DNA of 36,349 bases, from NCBI GenBank assembly GCA_003219195.1, contig QHPX01000158.1:16338-52686 (forward strand). The letters are read 5' to 3'. The position numbers and the translations under genes are program-made. Below, piece by piece: positions 8,259 through 15,640 of the stretch. How positions within the stretch are numbered: the stretch's first letter is position 1; each line of letters opens with the position of its first letter. The notes beneath the pieces were generated by a model, which was not told the DNA's origin, searched no databases, and saw only the letters and a program-made list of their open reading frames with translations. The DNA comes from Verrucomicrobiota bacterium (GTDB lineage Bacteria; Verrucomicrobiota; Verrucomicrobiia; Chthoniobacterales; UBA10450).

Positions 8259-8642
8259 ATGAAAATCAAATCAATCGGATTCGTTGCCATTCCGGTGACC
8301 GATATCAAGCGCGCGCGCTGTTTTTACGAAGATGTGCTCGGTTTGAAGGTCTCGGAGGAAATGATGGGCGGAAAGTGGATCGAATACGCAGCGGGCGACG
8401 ATATGCTCGCGATTGCGAATGTCGGCGATCAATGGAGACCGTCAGATCAGGGAACGGGCGCGGCATTAGAAGTGGAAGACTTCGAGGAGGCGATCGAGCG
8501 GTTGAAAGATCGACATGTGCGATTTGCGGCCGAACCGTTCGAAACACCGTGTTGTCATATGGCCGTCGTGCAGGACCCTGACGGCAACAAGGTGATCATC
8601 CACAAATTGAAACCGGAAAACGAAAAGGGAGTCTGTTTATGA
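8259..8642 (+). CDS. VOC family protein (glyoxalase/bleomycin-resistance fold), copy 1
   Basis: The ATG at 8259 (MKIKSIGFVAIPVTDIKRAR) is chosen because the upstream frame runs through the heptamer repeat. The 127-residue product has the beta-alpha-beta-beta-beta pattern of one vicinal-oxygen-chelate domain: CFYEDVLGLKV, ALEVEDFEEAIERLKDR and the end motif VVQDPDGNKVIIHK. The first metal-ligand position, usually His or Gln in the opening strand, is Ala/Ile here, so classical glyoxalase I chemistry is doubtful. It overlaps the second VOC gene by the ATGA arrangement at 8639-8642, and the two are clearly related, so they are probably a translationally coupled tandem duplication, perhaps forming a heterodimer. 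The substrate is unknown. Confidence 0.88.
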   Translation: MKIKSIGFVAIPVTDIKRARCFYEDVLGLKVSEEMMGGKWIEYAAGDDMLAIANVGDQWRPSDQGTGAALEVEDFEEAIERLKDRHVRFAAEPFETPCCHMAVVQDPDGNKVIIHKLKPENEKGVCL

Positions 8643-8998
8643 TTAAGGAAGTCGCATTTGTCGCCATCGCAGTTTCGGATAAGGAACGCGCGCGAAAATT
8701 TTATCAGGAAACGCTCGAGCTGAAGCCGACCACGACCGCAATGGAAGGCGCCTGGGTTGAATATGATTTGGGTACGGTGACAATTGGCGTCGGTTGTCAT
8801 CCGGCATGGAAACCATCACGCGATGGGACAACTGTCGCTTTCGAAGTGGACGACCTCGACGCGACAATCGCAAAGCTCAAGGAACGTGGCGTCACCTTTG
8901 ATATGAACAAAACCGAGACGCCCGTCTGCTGGATGGCGCAATTCCGCGATCCGGATGGCAACAAACTCGTCGTGCATAAACGGAAACCAAAGAAATGA
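8639..8998 (+). CDS. VOC family protein, copy 2
   Basis: This 119-residue paralogue of the preceding gene starts inside its stop codon. It shares the same landmarks: VAFVAIAVSDKERARKFYQE, VAFEVDDLDATIAKLKERGV, FRDPDGNKLVVHKRKPKK. As in copy 1, the usual first-strand metal ligand is missing. The pair sits inside the sucC-sucD transcription unit, and the 75-bp gap to sucD is filled by two short tandem repeats, so co-transcription with sucD is likely. No substrate can be assigned. Confidence 0.88.
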   Translation: MIKEVAFVAIAVSDKERARKFYQETLELKPTTTAMEGAWVEYDLGTVTIGVGCHPAWKPSRDGTTVAFEVDDLDATIAKLKERGVTFDMNKTETPVCWMAQFRDPDGNKLVVHKRKPKK

Positions 8999-9002
8999 AT
9001 TT

Positions 9003-9067
9003 GGAAGGCAGGAAGGCAGGAAAATTTCTGGAACTCTTTCCGTAATCCGCAATCCGCAATCCGCGGT
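9003..9067 (+). repeat. short tandem repeats between VOC gene and sucD
   Basis: Two adjacent tracts fill this junction. At 9003-9020 the octamer GGAAGGCA occurs just over twice. At 9040-9067 there are four 7-base units: CCGTAAT, CCGCAAT, CCGCAAT, CCGCGGT. The second belongs to the heptamer class seen at several other junctions here, but with a locus-specific unit. No Shine-Dalgarno sequence for sucD is evident outside it. Confidence 0.75.
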
Positions 9068-9073
9068 TTTCAC

Positions 9074-9949
9074 ATGTCCGTTCTGGTCGATAAAAACACA
9101 CGGCTGCTGGTGCAAGGCATCACTGGCAGCGCGGGCGCGTTTCACACGCGGCAATGCATGGACTACGGCACGAACGTCGTCGCGGGCGTGACGCCAGGAA
9201 AAGGCGGGCAAATGTTTGATGATAAAGTGCCAGTGTTCGACACGGTTTATGAAGCTCGAGAGAAAACCGGATGCAACGTGTCGATGGTTTTCGTGCCCGC
9301 ACCGGCAGCGGCCGATTCAATTTTGGAAGCGGTGGATGCAGGCGTCGAGCTGGTCGTGTGCATCACGGAAGGAATCCCGGTGATGGACATGATGCGTGTG
9401 AAAGCGCTGATGAAAAACAAACCGTCGCGGCTCATCGGCCCGAATTGTCCGGGAATCATTACGCCCGGCGCATGCAAGATCGGGATCATGCCCGGCTACA
9501 TTCATAAAGCGGGCGGTGTTGGCGTGATCTCGCGTTCCGGGACGTTGACCTACGAAGCGGTCTGGCAATTGACCTCGCGCGGTTGCGGCCAATCGACCTG
9601 CATCGGCATCGGCGGCGACCCAATCGGCGGCTTGTCTCATCTGGATGCGGTCAAGCTGTTCAACGAAGATCGACATACTGAAGCAATAATTCTGATCGGC
9701 GAGATCGGCGGCGCGGCGGAAGAAGAGGCGGCCGATTGGATCAAAAAGAACTGCCAAAAACCGGTCGCCGCATTTGTCGCGGGCATGACTGCGCCGCCGG
9801 GACGACGGATGGGCCACGCCGGCGCGATTGTTTCCGGTGGACGAGGAACCGCCGCGGGAAAAATTGAGGCGCTCAAAGCCGCCGGCATTGCGGTTGCAGA
9901 GACGCCGGCGACAATGGCCGACACGCTGATTGCAAAGATGAAGAACTGA
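9074..9949 (+). CDS. sucD: succinate--CoA ligase subunit alpha
   Basis: SucD binds CoA and carries the phosphohistidine intermediate of succinyl-CoA ligase. The 291-residue protein is full length. It has the CoA-binding Rossmann start [92 protein letters not shown] and the catalytic histidine at residue 248 in [13 protein letters not shown]. It pairs with sucC at 6608-7849, from which it is separated by a remnant gene and two VOC genes, and is followed at 33 bp by a small gene overlapping citrate synthase. Confidence 0.97.
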   Translation: MSVLVDKNTRLLVQGITGSAGAFHTRQCMDYGTNVVAGVTPGKGGQMFDDKVPVFDTVYEAREKTGCNVSMVFVPAPAAADSILEAVDAGVELVVCITEGIPVMDMMRVKALMKNKPSRLIGPNCPGIITPGACKIGIMPGYIHKAGGVGVISRSGTLTYEAVWQLTSRGCGQSTCIGIGGDPIGGLSHLDAVKLFNEDRHTEAIILIGEIGGAAEEEAADWIKKNCQKPVAAFVAGMTAPPGRRMGHAGAIVSGGRGTAAGKIEALKAAGIAVAETPATMADTLIAKMKN

Positions 9950-9982
9950 CCGGCTGCGAATCTGTGTTAGGCTTCTAAAGCA

Positions 9983-10216
9983 ATGACGATCAATGAATTT
10001 CGAAATGCTCTGAATGCGGTCCCTTTTCGTCCCTTTATGGTTCATCTTGCCGACCGCCAAAGCATTCCGGTTGTGCATCCCGATTTTGTCCTCATTACTG
10101 GTCAGGGTCGAACTGCAATTATTTCCCGGCCGGAAGATGATTGGTTCGCGATTGTTGACCTATTGCTGATGAGCCACATTGAGGTGCCGCCAGCCACGCC
10201 AGCCGCGCAGCGATGA
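9983..10216 (+). CDS. conserved small hypothetical protein (MTINEFRNAL type)
   Basis: This 77-residue protein reads MTINEFRNALNAVPFRPFMV and continues HLADRQSIPVVHPDFVLITG, with IVDLLLMSHIEV near the end. It resembles a family of short beta-rich proteins common in Planctomycetes and Verrucomicrobia with the pattern PFRPF.hhLaDGr...HPdf; no function is known to me. It lies 33 bp after sucD and its stop overlaps the start of citrate synthase (ATGA at 10213-10216), so it is translationally coupled to the TCA genes. Confidence 0.75.
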   Translation: MTINEFRNALNAVPFRPFMVHLADRQSIPVVHPDFVLITGQGRTAIISRPEDDWFAIVDLLLMSHIEVPPATPAAQR

Positions 10217-11337
10217 CATCCCGCGGACTCGAAGGCATCGTCGCCAACACGACGCGATTGAGCGACGTCATCGGCGACAAAGGCCAGCTCATCTATTGCG
10301 GATACGACATTAACGAGCTCGCCGGGAAAGTCAGTTACAAGGAAGTCGTTTACCTGCTCTGGCACGACAAACTGCCGAACCGCCGTGAACTCGATACATT
10401 TACGCGCGAGTTACGCGGGACGCGCAAGCTGCCGCAACCGGTGATCGACTTTATTCAAACTGCGCCGCGCGACGCGTTGCCGATGGACGTGATGCGCACC
10501 GCCATCTCGATGCTAGGGCTTTACGATCCGGACATCGGCAAGGAAGCAACTCCGGAAGTCAACCGGCGTCGCGCGGTCTCGATTACGGGGAAGATCGGCG
10601 TGATCGCCGCTTATTTTCATCGCTCGCGCAACGGCAAACCGCTTCCACCAGTGCGCGACGATCTCACTGAAGCCGAGCATTTCCTCTACCTCATGTGCGG
10701 CGAGCCGCAGTCGAAAGAGGCGAGCGACACGCTCGATGTTGCCTTTGTTTTGCATGCGGACCACGGCATGAATGCGTCGACATTCAGCGCGCGCGTGACC
10801 ATATCCACACTGACCGATTTCTATTCCGCGATCACGGCCGCGATCGGCACGCTCAAGGGTCCGCTGCACGGCGGCGCAAATGAAGGCGTCATTCACATGC
10901 TCGAAGAAATTGGAAGCGAAGACAAGGTGGACGCGTATATAGACAATCAACTTGCGCAGAAAAAGAAAATCATGGGGATCGGGCATCGTGTTTACAAAAC
11001 GCTCGACCCGCGCGCGCCGCACCTTCGCGCCATGGCGATCAAGTTGAGCGAGAAAATCGGCGAACCGAAATGGATCCGCATGAGCGAGCGGATCGCCGAA
11101 TTGATGAAGCAGAAAAAGAATTTGAACGCGAATGTCGATTTTTACTCCGCAACGGTCTACCACTCGTTAGGAATTCCGACCGATTTGTTCACCCCGATGT
11201 TCGCGATCGCCCGCTGCTCCGGCTGGTGCGCGCACGTCCTTGAGCAGCTCGAAGACAATCGTCTCTATCGTCCACTGAGCGAATACATCGGCGAGCCGGT
11301 CGGCAAGAAAGTCGTGCCGATCGACGACCGACCGTGA
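10213..11337 (+). CDS. gltA: citrate synthase
   Basis: The enzyme condenses oxaloacetate and acetyl-CoA to citrate. The 374-residue length fits the short citrate synthases found in Gram-positives and archaea rather than the 430-residue hexameric type. Active-site residues are visible: His184 in VLHADHGMNAS, catalytic His219 in GPLHGGANEG, His258 in GIGHRVYKTLDPRA, and Asp309 in NANVDFYSATVYHSLGIP. FARCSGWCAHVLEQ-type C-terminal sequence (IARCSGWCAHVLEQ) is also conserved. 2-methylcitrate synthase of the same family cannot be excluded by sequence, but the sucCD neighbourhood favours the TCA cycle. Symbol could equally be citZ/citA. Confidence 0.93.
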   Translation: MTSRGLEGIVANTTRLSDVIGDKGQLIYCGYDINELAGKVSYKEVVYLLWHDKLPNRRELDTFTRELRGTRKLPQPVIDFIQTAPRDALPMDVMRTAISMLGLYDPDIGKEATPEVNRRRAVSITGKIGVIAAYFHRSRNGKPLPPVRDDLTEAEHFLYLMCGEPQSKEASDTLDVAFVLHADHGMNASTFSARVTISTLTDFYSAITAAIGTLKGPLHGGANEGVIHMLEEIGSEDKVDAYIDNQLAQKKKIMGIGHRVYKTLDPRAPHLRAMAIKLSEKIGEPKWIRMSERIAELMKQKKNLNANVDFYSATVYHSLGIPTDLFTPMFAIARCSGWCAHVLEQLEDNRLYRPLSEYIGEPVGKKVVPIDDRP

Positions 11338-11352
11338 TTTGCCGGGCCTGCT

Positions 11353-11387
11353 CGCGATTTTCTTGTCGTTCGCTCGATAAAATCGCG
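11353..11387 (+). terminator. inverted repeat after citrate synthase, possible terminator
   Basis: CGCGATTTT (11353-11361) and AAAATCGCG (11379-11387) form a perfect 9-bp stem around a 17-base loop, 15 bases after the citrate synthase stop. There is no T-run after it, so a rho-independent terminator is not certain; it could be only an RNA 3'-end structure. Confidence 0.35.
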
Positions 11388-11426
11388 CGCGCTTCGATAC
11401 GAGATCGCTGAATCAGTCAATTGCCT

Positions 11427-11792
11427 ATGAACCCACTTCTCATCATCGCTGTCACCTGGATCGGCGAGGAACATCGCTTCCTCAGTCTGGACTGGAGTTA
11501 TCTCGTCATTCTCGGTCTGATCGGGAATGCGATTTTTTCCATGCGTTTTCTCGTCCAATGGCTCGCCTCGGAGCGACAAGGCGAAAGTGTCATCCCGGTG
11601 TCGTTCTGGTATTGGAGCATCGCTGGGAGCGTGATCATGTGTTTCTACTTCATTTTCCGACGAGACCCGGTTGGCATTCTCGCTTACCTCCCGAACTCGA
11701 TGATCTACCTTCGCAATTTGATGTTGATCCGTAAACGCAAGTTCGCGTTTACCGCCGCCGCCTCCTCGCAAAAACCGCGCGAAACTGGATAG
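11427..11792 (+). CDS. lipid-A-disaccharide synthase N-terminal domain (LAB_N) membrane protein
   Basis: The ATG at 11427 (MNPLLIIAVTWIGEE) is preferred to an in-frame TTG two codons upstream. The 121-residue protein has three to four hydrophobic helices and the LAB_N signature block RFLVQWLASERQGESVIPVS then FWYWSIAGS, followed by GILAYLPNSMIYLRNLMLI. The domain is found fused to LpxB in some bacteria or as a free small protein next to glycosyltransferases for envelope sugar transfer. Here it stands alone between citrate synthase and a convergent protease gene. A link to lipid A or lipid-linked sugar metabolism is likely, but the exact reaction is unknown. Confidence 0.88.
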   Translation: MNPLLIIAVTWIGEEHRFLSLDWSYLVILGLIGNAIFSMRFLVQWLASERQGESVIPVSFWYWSIAGSVIMCFYFIFRRDPVGILAYLPNSMIYLRNLMLIRKRKFAFTAAASSQKPRETG

Positions 11793-11829
11793 CGAGAAAC
11801 CTGTCGATCTTGCGGAGCACCGCGTTATT

Positions 11830-13167
11830 TTAGTGAGGCAGTGGCGAACTTTCGGCTGCCGCCGACTCGCCGGCGGGTAAATGCGCCGCTTTCCAATCCA
11901 TCGCCATCCGAATTCGGGCGCGGCCACTTGGGTGATCGAAAAAGATAAATTCTTCGAGCGGCGTCGGATCGAGTTTGCGATAGGCGGCGAGCTTTAGCGC
12001 AACTTTTGCTGCGCCGTCAGGCTCGCGGCAGGTGTTAATTCCAAATGCGTCCGCTTCGCGTTCCGTCACCCGGGTCACTGTGTTGCTAAACGGAGTCAGG
12101 ACAAAAACGTACGTGCTCAAGATAAGCGCGAGCAATGGCAAACCAGCCGGATCGGCAATGCCGCGAACCCCCCAGCGCTCTCCCCAGCGTCGAACCGCAA
12201 TCTCGAACGTGTGGCGGGCCAGTGCGAATCCGACCAGGATAAAGATTCCAGAGTAAATTAGGAGTTTCTCGCCGTGGTTGAGCACGTAATGGCCCATCTC
12301 GTGCGCCATCACCTCGCGAATTTCGGGCAGCGTGCATTGCTTAAGCAGGTTGTCGTTCAGGGCGATGCGGGTGGTGCTGAGAAATCCCGCGACGTTTGCG
12401 CTTATCCTGGTCGTTTGTCGTGACGCGTCCACTTCGAAAACCTGCGTTACCGGGATTTCATTCGCTCGTGCCATAGCCAAAATCGATTCCTTGATCTCCG
12501 GATCCTGGAGCGGTTTATACGTGTTGAAGAGCGGCTCAACGTAAAGTGGCGAAATAAAGGCGCCGATGAATGCAAGGATGACGCCCACGATTGTCCCCCA
12601 GATCCACCACGTCCGCGAAGCGCGACGGAAAACCGCATAAAGCACGACCAGCACGATTGCGCCCGCCACCAGCACCACTCCGAGGCCGATCAACTGTTCG
12701 CGGAACCACGGGACAAACGTTTGCGTCGCCAAACCGTATGCATGTTCGCGAAAGAAATTTTCGTAAAGATTGAGGGGAAAACTCAGGGCCGCCGTAATGA
12801 GAATGAACGCGATGGCGTAAAGAGCGACCTGCAAAGTTTTGAAACGCGTGACGCGTTCGGCAAAATCGCGAAGGCGCGCGGAAATATGTGACGTTAGCAG
12901 AAATAAGAAAATCGCCGCGCTGAGGAGAAAATTCCAAAGGATCAGCCAGTAACCGCCTTCGAAGTAGGCGTTGGATTTCGCGCGTTTCTCTGCCGGCACC
13001 GTGGCCAGCCAGGCCTGCGTTGCCGCAGCGGGATCGAATGACCTTGCGATTTGCGGTGAACCTGTGGCCGAGGGAGCGGGTGCCGGAGGTTCCTGCGCCC
13101 TGGCCGCGACCGGGGTGGTAAAGACGAGCAAGGCAGCCAGCCCCAGCAAAAGCAGTCGGTTGCTCAT
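11830..13167 (-). CDS. M48 family metallopeptidase (Ste24/CAAX-protease-like)
   Basis: This is a membrane zinc endopeptidase. The 445-residue protein has a signal peptide (MSNRLLLLGLAALLVFTTPVAARA), an Ala/Pro-rich stretch, then the M48 N-terminal module with several transmembrane helices (about 72-95, 112-135, 158-180, 187-208). The zinc site is HEMGH at 289-293 within VMAHEMGHYVLNHGEKLL, with the third ligand in TEREADAFGINTC (about 369-377). The periplasmic N-terminal extension is longer than in eukaryotic Ste24. Bacterial relatives function in membrane-protein quality control. It is convergent with the LAB_N gene, with 37 bp between, and one AAGATCGACA word lies in that gap (11802-11811). 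Confidence 0.93.
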   Translation of the reverse strand: MSNRLLLLGLAALLVFTTPVAARAQEPPAPAPSATGSPQIARSFDPAAATQAWLATVPAEKRAKSNAYFEGGYWLILWNFLLSAAIFLFLLTSHISARLRDFAERVTRFKTLQVALYAIAFILITAALSFPLNLYENFFREHAYGLATQTFVPWFREQLIGLGVVLVAGAIVLVVLYAVFRRASRTWWIWGTIVGVILAFIGAFISPLYVEPLFNTYKPLQDPEIKESILAMARANEIPVTQVFEVDASRQTTRISANVAGFLSTTRIALNDNLLKQCTLPEIREVMAHEMGHYVLNHGEKLLIYSGIFILVGFALARHTFEIAVRRWGERWGVRGIADPAGLPLLALILSTYVFVLTPFSNTVTRVTEREADAFGINTCREPDGAAKVALKLAAYRKLDPTPLEEFIFFDHPSGRARIRMAMDWKAAHLPAGESAAAESSPLPH

Positions 13168-13277
13168 GTCCGCATTAATAAGAAATCATGGCTGGAAAGA
13201 AAGCGTCGCGTGCAGCGATTTTTTTTAAAAAGGTCATTACGCTGGACGAATAAGCTCGGGATGCGCAAAATCAATTC

Positions 13278-13634
13278 ATGAAAATGCTTGCGTTGTTCGT
13301 TTGCGCATCTTTTATGGGAGCCGGCGCTCTGCCCATGAAAGCGCAAGCGGAAACGGCAGATGCAGCTCGTTACGGAACCTATCCCGCCAATTATAAAGAA
13401 ATCGTGACCAAATGGCTGGAAACACAACTGATCGACGCGGCCAGTGCGCGGATCGAATGGAACGGCGACCCGAAGCCGGCGGACTTAGGCACAAAGGGCG
13501 AACATCTTTACGGTTATCTGGTCAGCTTCAAAGTGAATGCCAGGAACCGGTTTGGCACTTACACCGGCAAACAAACACATGGCGCCCTGATTCGTGACGG
13601 AGAAGTGATAAAAGGAATTGGCTTTGCCTACTAA
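13278..13634 (+). CDS. small exported hypothetical protein
   Basis: This 118-residue protein starts with a clear signal peptide (MKMLALFVCASFMGAGALPMKAQA), probably cleaved after AQA or nearby. The mature part reads RYGTYPANYKEIVTKWLETQ then a beta-rich region with YGYLVSFKVNARNRFGTYTG. The pattern YPxNYKexVxxWL...P is shared by a group of small periplasmic proteins, but I know no function. It is followed two bases after its stop by another small membrane-anchored gene, so the two form an operon. Its promoter would lie in the 110 bp shared with the divergent M48 gene. Confidence 0.75.
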   Translation: MKMLALFVCASFMGAGALPMKAQAETADAARYGTYPANYKEIVTKWLETQLIDAASARIEWNGDPKPADLGTKGEHLYGYLVSFKVNARNRFGTYTGKQTHGALIRDGEVIKGIGFAY

Positions 13635-13636
13635 CA

Positions 13637-14101
13637 ATGAAATCAAAAAATAACTACGTAACCCGCCAATCGGGACAAATCTTCGGCGTTCTCATTATCA
13701 TGATCGTTCTACTCGGCGTCGGGCTGTGGATGCTCTTCGCATACAAGCAGTCGACGGAGAAGGAGGGGCGTGAGTTCGGGAATGAAGCGATCCAAAAGCT
13801 TGCTGTTCAACACGACCCCGCTTTCCTGGCATCGCGGCTTGGTCCCGCGGCCCGTCTCGATTTTCCGCCTTCCGCACAACAGGATTTGATCTCAAGGCTC
13901 CAGCAGCTTGGCACGCCGGTGGGTCCGATCGACCTGAAGGGTGACGTCAAATTTCAATCACAGTTTTTTGAACCGAGGGGCTTTTTCAGCGCGCACGTGA
14001 ATTATCCGACAAGAGGCGCCCAGATCGAGCTCGGCACTTCACACCCCGTCGGGCGATGGCAAATCGACACGCTCGCGCTCAATTTAGATCCGGAACGGTA
14101 A
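13637..14101 (+). CDS. membrane-anchored hypothetical protein
   Basis: This 154-residue protein has one N-terminal transmembrane helix (FGVLIIMIVLLGVGLWMLFA, about 18-37) preceded by a basic cytoplasmic tail, then a soluble domain facing the periplasm (AIQKLAVQHDPAFLASRLGP, later DLKGDVKFQSQFFEPRGFFS and GRWQIDTLALN). The layout resembles small extracytoplasmic proteins with a cystatin-like or DUF4019-like fold, but no motif is diagnostic. It is coupled to the exported protein upstream (two-base gap). Half of a palindromic element lies 46 bases past its stop. Confidence 0.7.
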   Translation: MKSKNNYVTRQSGQIFGVLIIMIVLLGVGLWMLFAYKQSTEKEGREFGNEAIQKLAVQHDPAFLASRLGPAARLDFPPSAQQDLISRLQQLGTPVGPIDLKGDVKFQSQFFEPRGFFSAHVNYPTRGAQIELGTSHPVGRWQIDTLALNLDPER

Positions 14102-14147
14102 TCGCGGTCGCTGATTGTCGATCTTGCCCGGGCGGCAATTGTGATAA

Positions 14148-14174
14148 GCCGCTGAGGACAGCGGCCGCTACAAC
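14148..14174. repeat. half copy of palindromic element (copy 2)
   Basis: A single hairpin GCCGCTGAGGACAGCGGC (14148-14165) is followed by CGCTACAAC, the same right end as copy 1. The left half with GTTGTAG is absent. It sits between two convergent genes, and its last base is the first base of the complementary stop codon of the Nudix gene (14174-14176). It could form the 3' end of either transcript. Confidence 0.7.
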
Positions 14175-14794
14175 TAAGCCAACAAGCGCTCGAGCGAGTC
14201 GACGCAAATCTGCGACCAGCTTTCCAGCGATTCGCGGCGCGCAACCAACCCTTCTTTCGTAAGAAATGCCAGACTGGTAATCATCGCTTCGCGTTTTTCG
14301 ACTTTCGGTTCCGCTAATTTAAAAACGTGGACGATGCCCAGATGGACGCGGCCTACGTCGGTCGTGTCGTCATTTAAAAGGGCGACGATGCGATCTTCAA
14401 ATTTTGTGTCGATCTTGATTTCTTCGTTCACTTCGCGCTCGACACCGGCGCGGTACGTCTCCTCGTCGGTCGAGTGCCACAGAAACTTATCGCTATCTTC
14501 ACCCATATGTCCGCCGATCCCGATGGAGGCTTTCGCTACCAGCCGTTGCTCACCGGCTTTCTTTCCGCGCACGTAATGGAGGACCCTGTCTCGAAAAGCA
14601 ATAATTGCATATGGGATAATCTGCTTGTGCGTCGGATCGTTTTCGGCTTGACCGCGCGGCAGGAAAAAATTGTTCCCGCGCGACAGCAACGCGCCCAAAT
14701 ATTTTTGCGGCTCGAAGTTTAGTCCGTGAAAGCTGCCCAGCTGGTCGAACAAACTTCGCCTAACGACCAGAATGTTTTCGCTAGGGACGTCCAT
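14174..14794 (-). CDS. Nudix-type hydrolase (COG4112-like predicted phosphoesterase)
   Basis: The 206-residue protein has a recognisable Nudix box split across GGHMGE (94-99) and VEREVNEEIKID (118-129), which fits the GX5EX7REUXEE pattern with a longer insert (DSDKFLWHSTDEETYRAG). The flanking sequence MDVPSENILVVRRSLFDQLG and YAIIAFRDRVLHYVRGK matches, from memory, the COG4112 group of MutT-like phosphoesterases. The substrate is unknown. The ATG start is 110 bp downstream of the PagL-like gene's stop, with a palindromic element in the gap. One AAGATCGACA word encodes KIDT of EIKIDTKF. Confidence 0.82.
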   Translation of the reverse strand: MDVPSENILVVRRSLFDQLGSFHGLNFEPQKYLGALLSRGNNFFLPRGQAENDPTHKQIIPYAIIAFRDRVLHYVRGKKAGEQRLVAKASIGIGGHMGEDSDKFLWHSTDEETYRAGVEREVNEEIKIDTKFEDRIVALLNDDTTDVGRVHLGIVHVFKLAEPKVEKREAMITSLAFLTKEGLVARRESLESWSQICVDSLERLLA

Positions 14795-14805
14795 TCTTTG
14801 CAGGG

Positions 14806-14869
14806 CTGTAGGGGGCGCTGTTAGCGTCCCGCGATCGCATGGTCGGGAAGCTGGCGGCTTCCCCTACAG
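14806..14869. repeat. two-hairpin palindromic element (copy 3)
   Basis: CTGTAGGGG at 14806 and CCCCTACAG ending at 14869 form a perfect 9-bp terminal inverted repeat. Inside are hairpins GGGCGCTGTTAGCGTCCC (14813-14830) and GGGAAGCTGGCGGCTTCCC (14845-14863). The design is that of copy 1 with a different stem sequence. It occupies most of the gap between the PagL-like and Nudix genes. Confidence 0.82.
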
Positions 14870-14903
14870 ATTGGCGTAACGCGAGCTGAAAACATGGACG
14901 CGG

Positions 14904-15527
14904 CTAAAACGAGTAAGTAACGCCCAGCTGTGGGCCGAGCAGATTTAGACTGGGATTTGGATCGGTTTGTCCGCCATTGGAAAGATGTTCATAAAGAACG
15001 CCGACCTCGACTTTCCAACGTTCGCTCAGTTCGTAGGCTACACCGGCGGCTGCCAAAATGTTGAATGTGAAATCCTGCCCTTGCGCGCCGGGAATGTTCG
15101 GATGGCTGTCGATCCAGCCTAAACCAACCCCGCCGGAAATATACGGAACGAGACGGCTCTTCGGCTGGACGAAGTTGTAACGCAGACCAAAATTCAGGCC
15201 GAAATAATGATTTTCAATGCCGCGGAAAATTGGTTCTGCCACGGCGGAGAAGTAAAATTGATTGTAACCCCGCAGCCAACCGTCACTTTGCCTTACGCCC
15301 CAGCGGACGCGCGCCGTCAGGACCTCCGCGCCGATTTCATAACTATGCGGGCTGTTAATAAAGCCGAGTAAATAGGCAGACTCGACCGCTAGTTCGAATC
15401 TGGGCGGCTCAAGAGCATTCATCGAGGAGGCGAAAGCCGGTCCTTCGTCACCGGCAAATGCTTGAGAGGACGTGAGTAAAAACGCGAGAAAAGATGCGAT
15501 GCAGGCGGCGGCACGGAGAATCTTCAT
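14904..15527 (-). CDS. acyloxyacyl hydrolase (PagL-like lipid A 3-O-deacylase)
   Basis: PagL enzymes remove the 3-O acyl chain from lipid A in the outer membrane. The ATG at 15525-15527 is chosen because it gives a good signal peptide (MKILRAAACIASFLAFLLTS, cleavage near AFA); the 33 codons upstream come from a palindromic repeat. The mature protein is a small beta-barrel pattern of alternating aromatic strands ending in Phe (LGVTYSF). The family active site HxSN is visible as YEHLSNGG with His about 181 and Ser about 183, followed by PNPSLNLLG. Together with Lnt and the LAB_N protein it supports a lipid A-bearing outer membrane. Confidence 0.85.
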   Translation of the reverse strand: MKILRAAACIASFLAFLLTSSQAFAGDEGPAFASSMNALEPPRFELAVESAYLLGFINSPHSYEIGAEVLTARVRWGVRQSDGWLRGYNQFYFSAVAEPIFRGIENHYFGLNFGLRYNFVQPKSRLVPYISGGVGLGWIDSHPNIPGAQGQDFTFNILAAAGVAYELSERWKVEVGVLYEHLSNGGQTDPNPSLNLLGPQLGVTYSF

Positions 15528-15578
15528 GCGGCGCGCTATCATAGAAGCAGTTGGTTCAATTGCAATCGACCTGATTTT

Positions 15579-15640
15579 TGTAGCAGCGCTCTGCGAGCGC
15601 CGAATATTTATCAAACCGGCGGTCATAGACCGCCGTTACA
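15579..15640. repeat. two-hairpin palindromic element (copy 4), supplies rluA-type stop codon
   Basis: TGTAGC at 15579 is matched by GTTACA ending at 15640 (one mismatch). Hairpins are GGCGCTC-like AGCGCTCTGCGAGCGC and, after an A/T-rich spacer, CGGCGGTCATAGACCGCCG (15617-15635). It is the closest relative of copy 5 and lies in the same orientation. The loop ATA region provides the TGA stop of the pseudouridine synthase (15623-15625) and, on the same strand, the ATG that falsely extends the PagL-like frame. Confidence 0.85.

Noticed and set aside
7816-9067. CRISPR-like array suggested by short repeats
   Set aside because: Units are 7-8 bases, contiguous, degenerate and without spacers; no cas genes are present.
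15528-15626. N-terminal extension of the PagL-like protein from an ATG in the palindromic element
   Set aside because: The 33 extra residues (MTAGLINIRRSQSAATK...) are translated repeat, and the ATG at 15527 gives a proper signal peptide.
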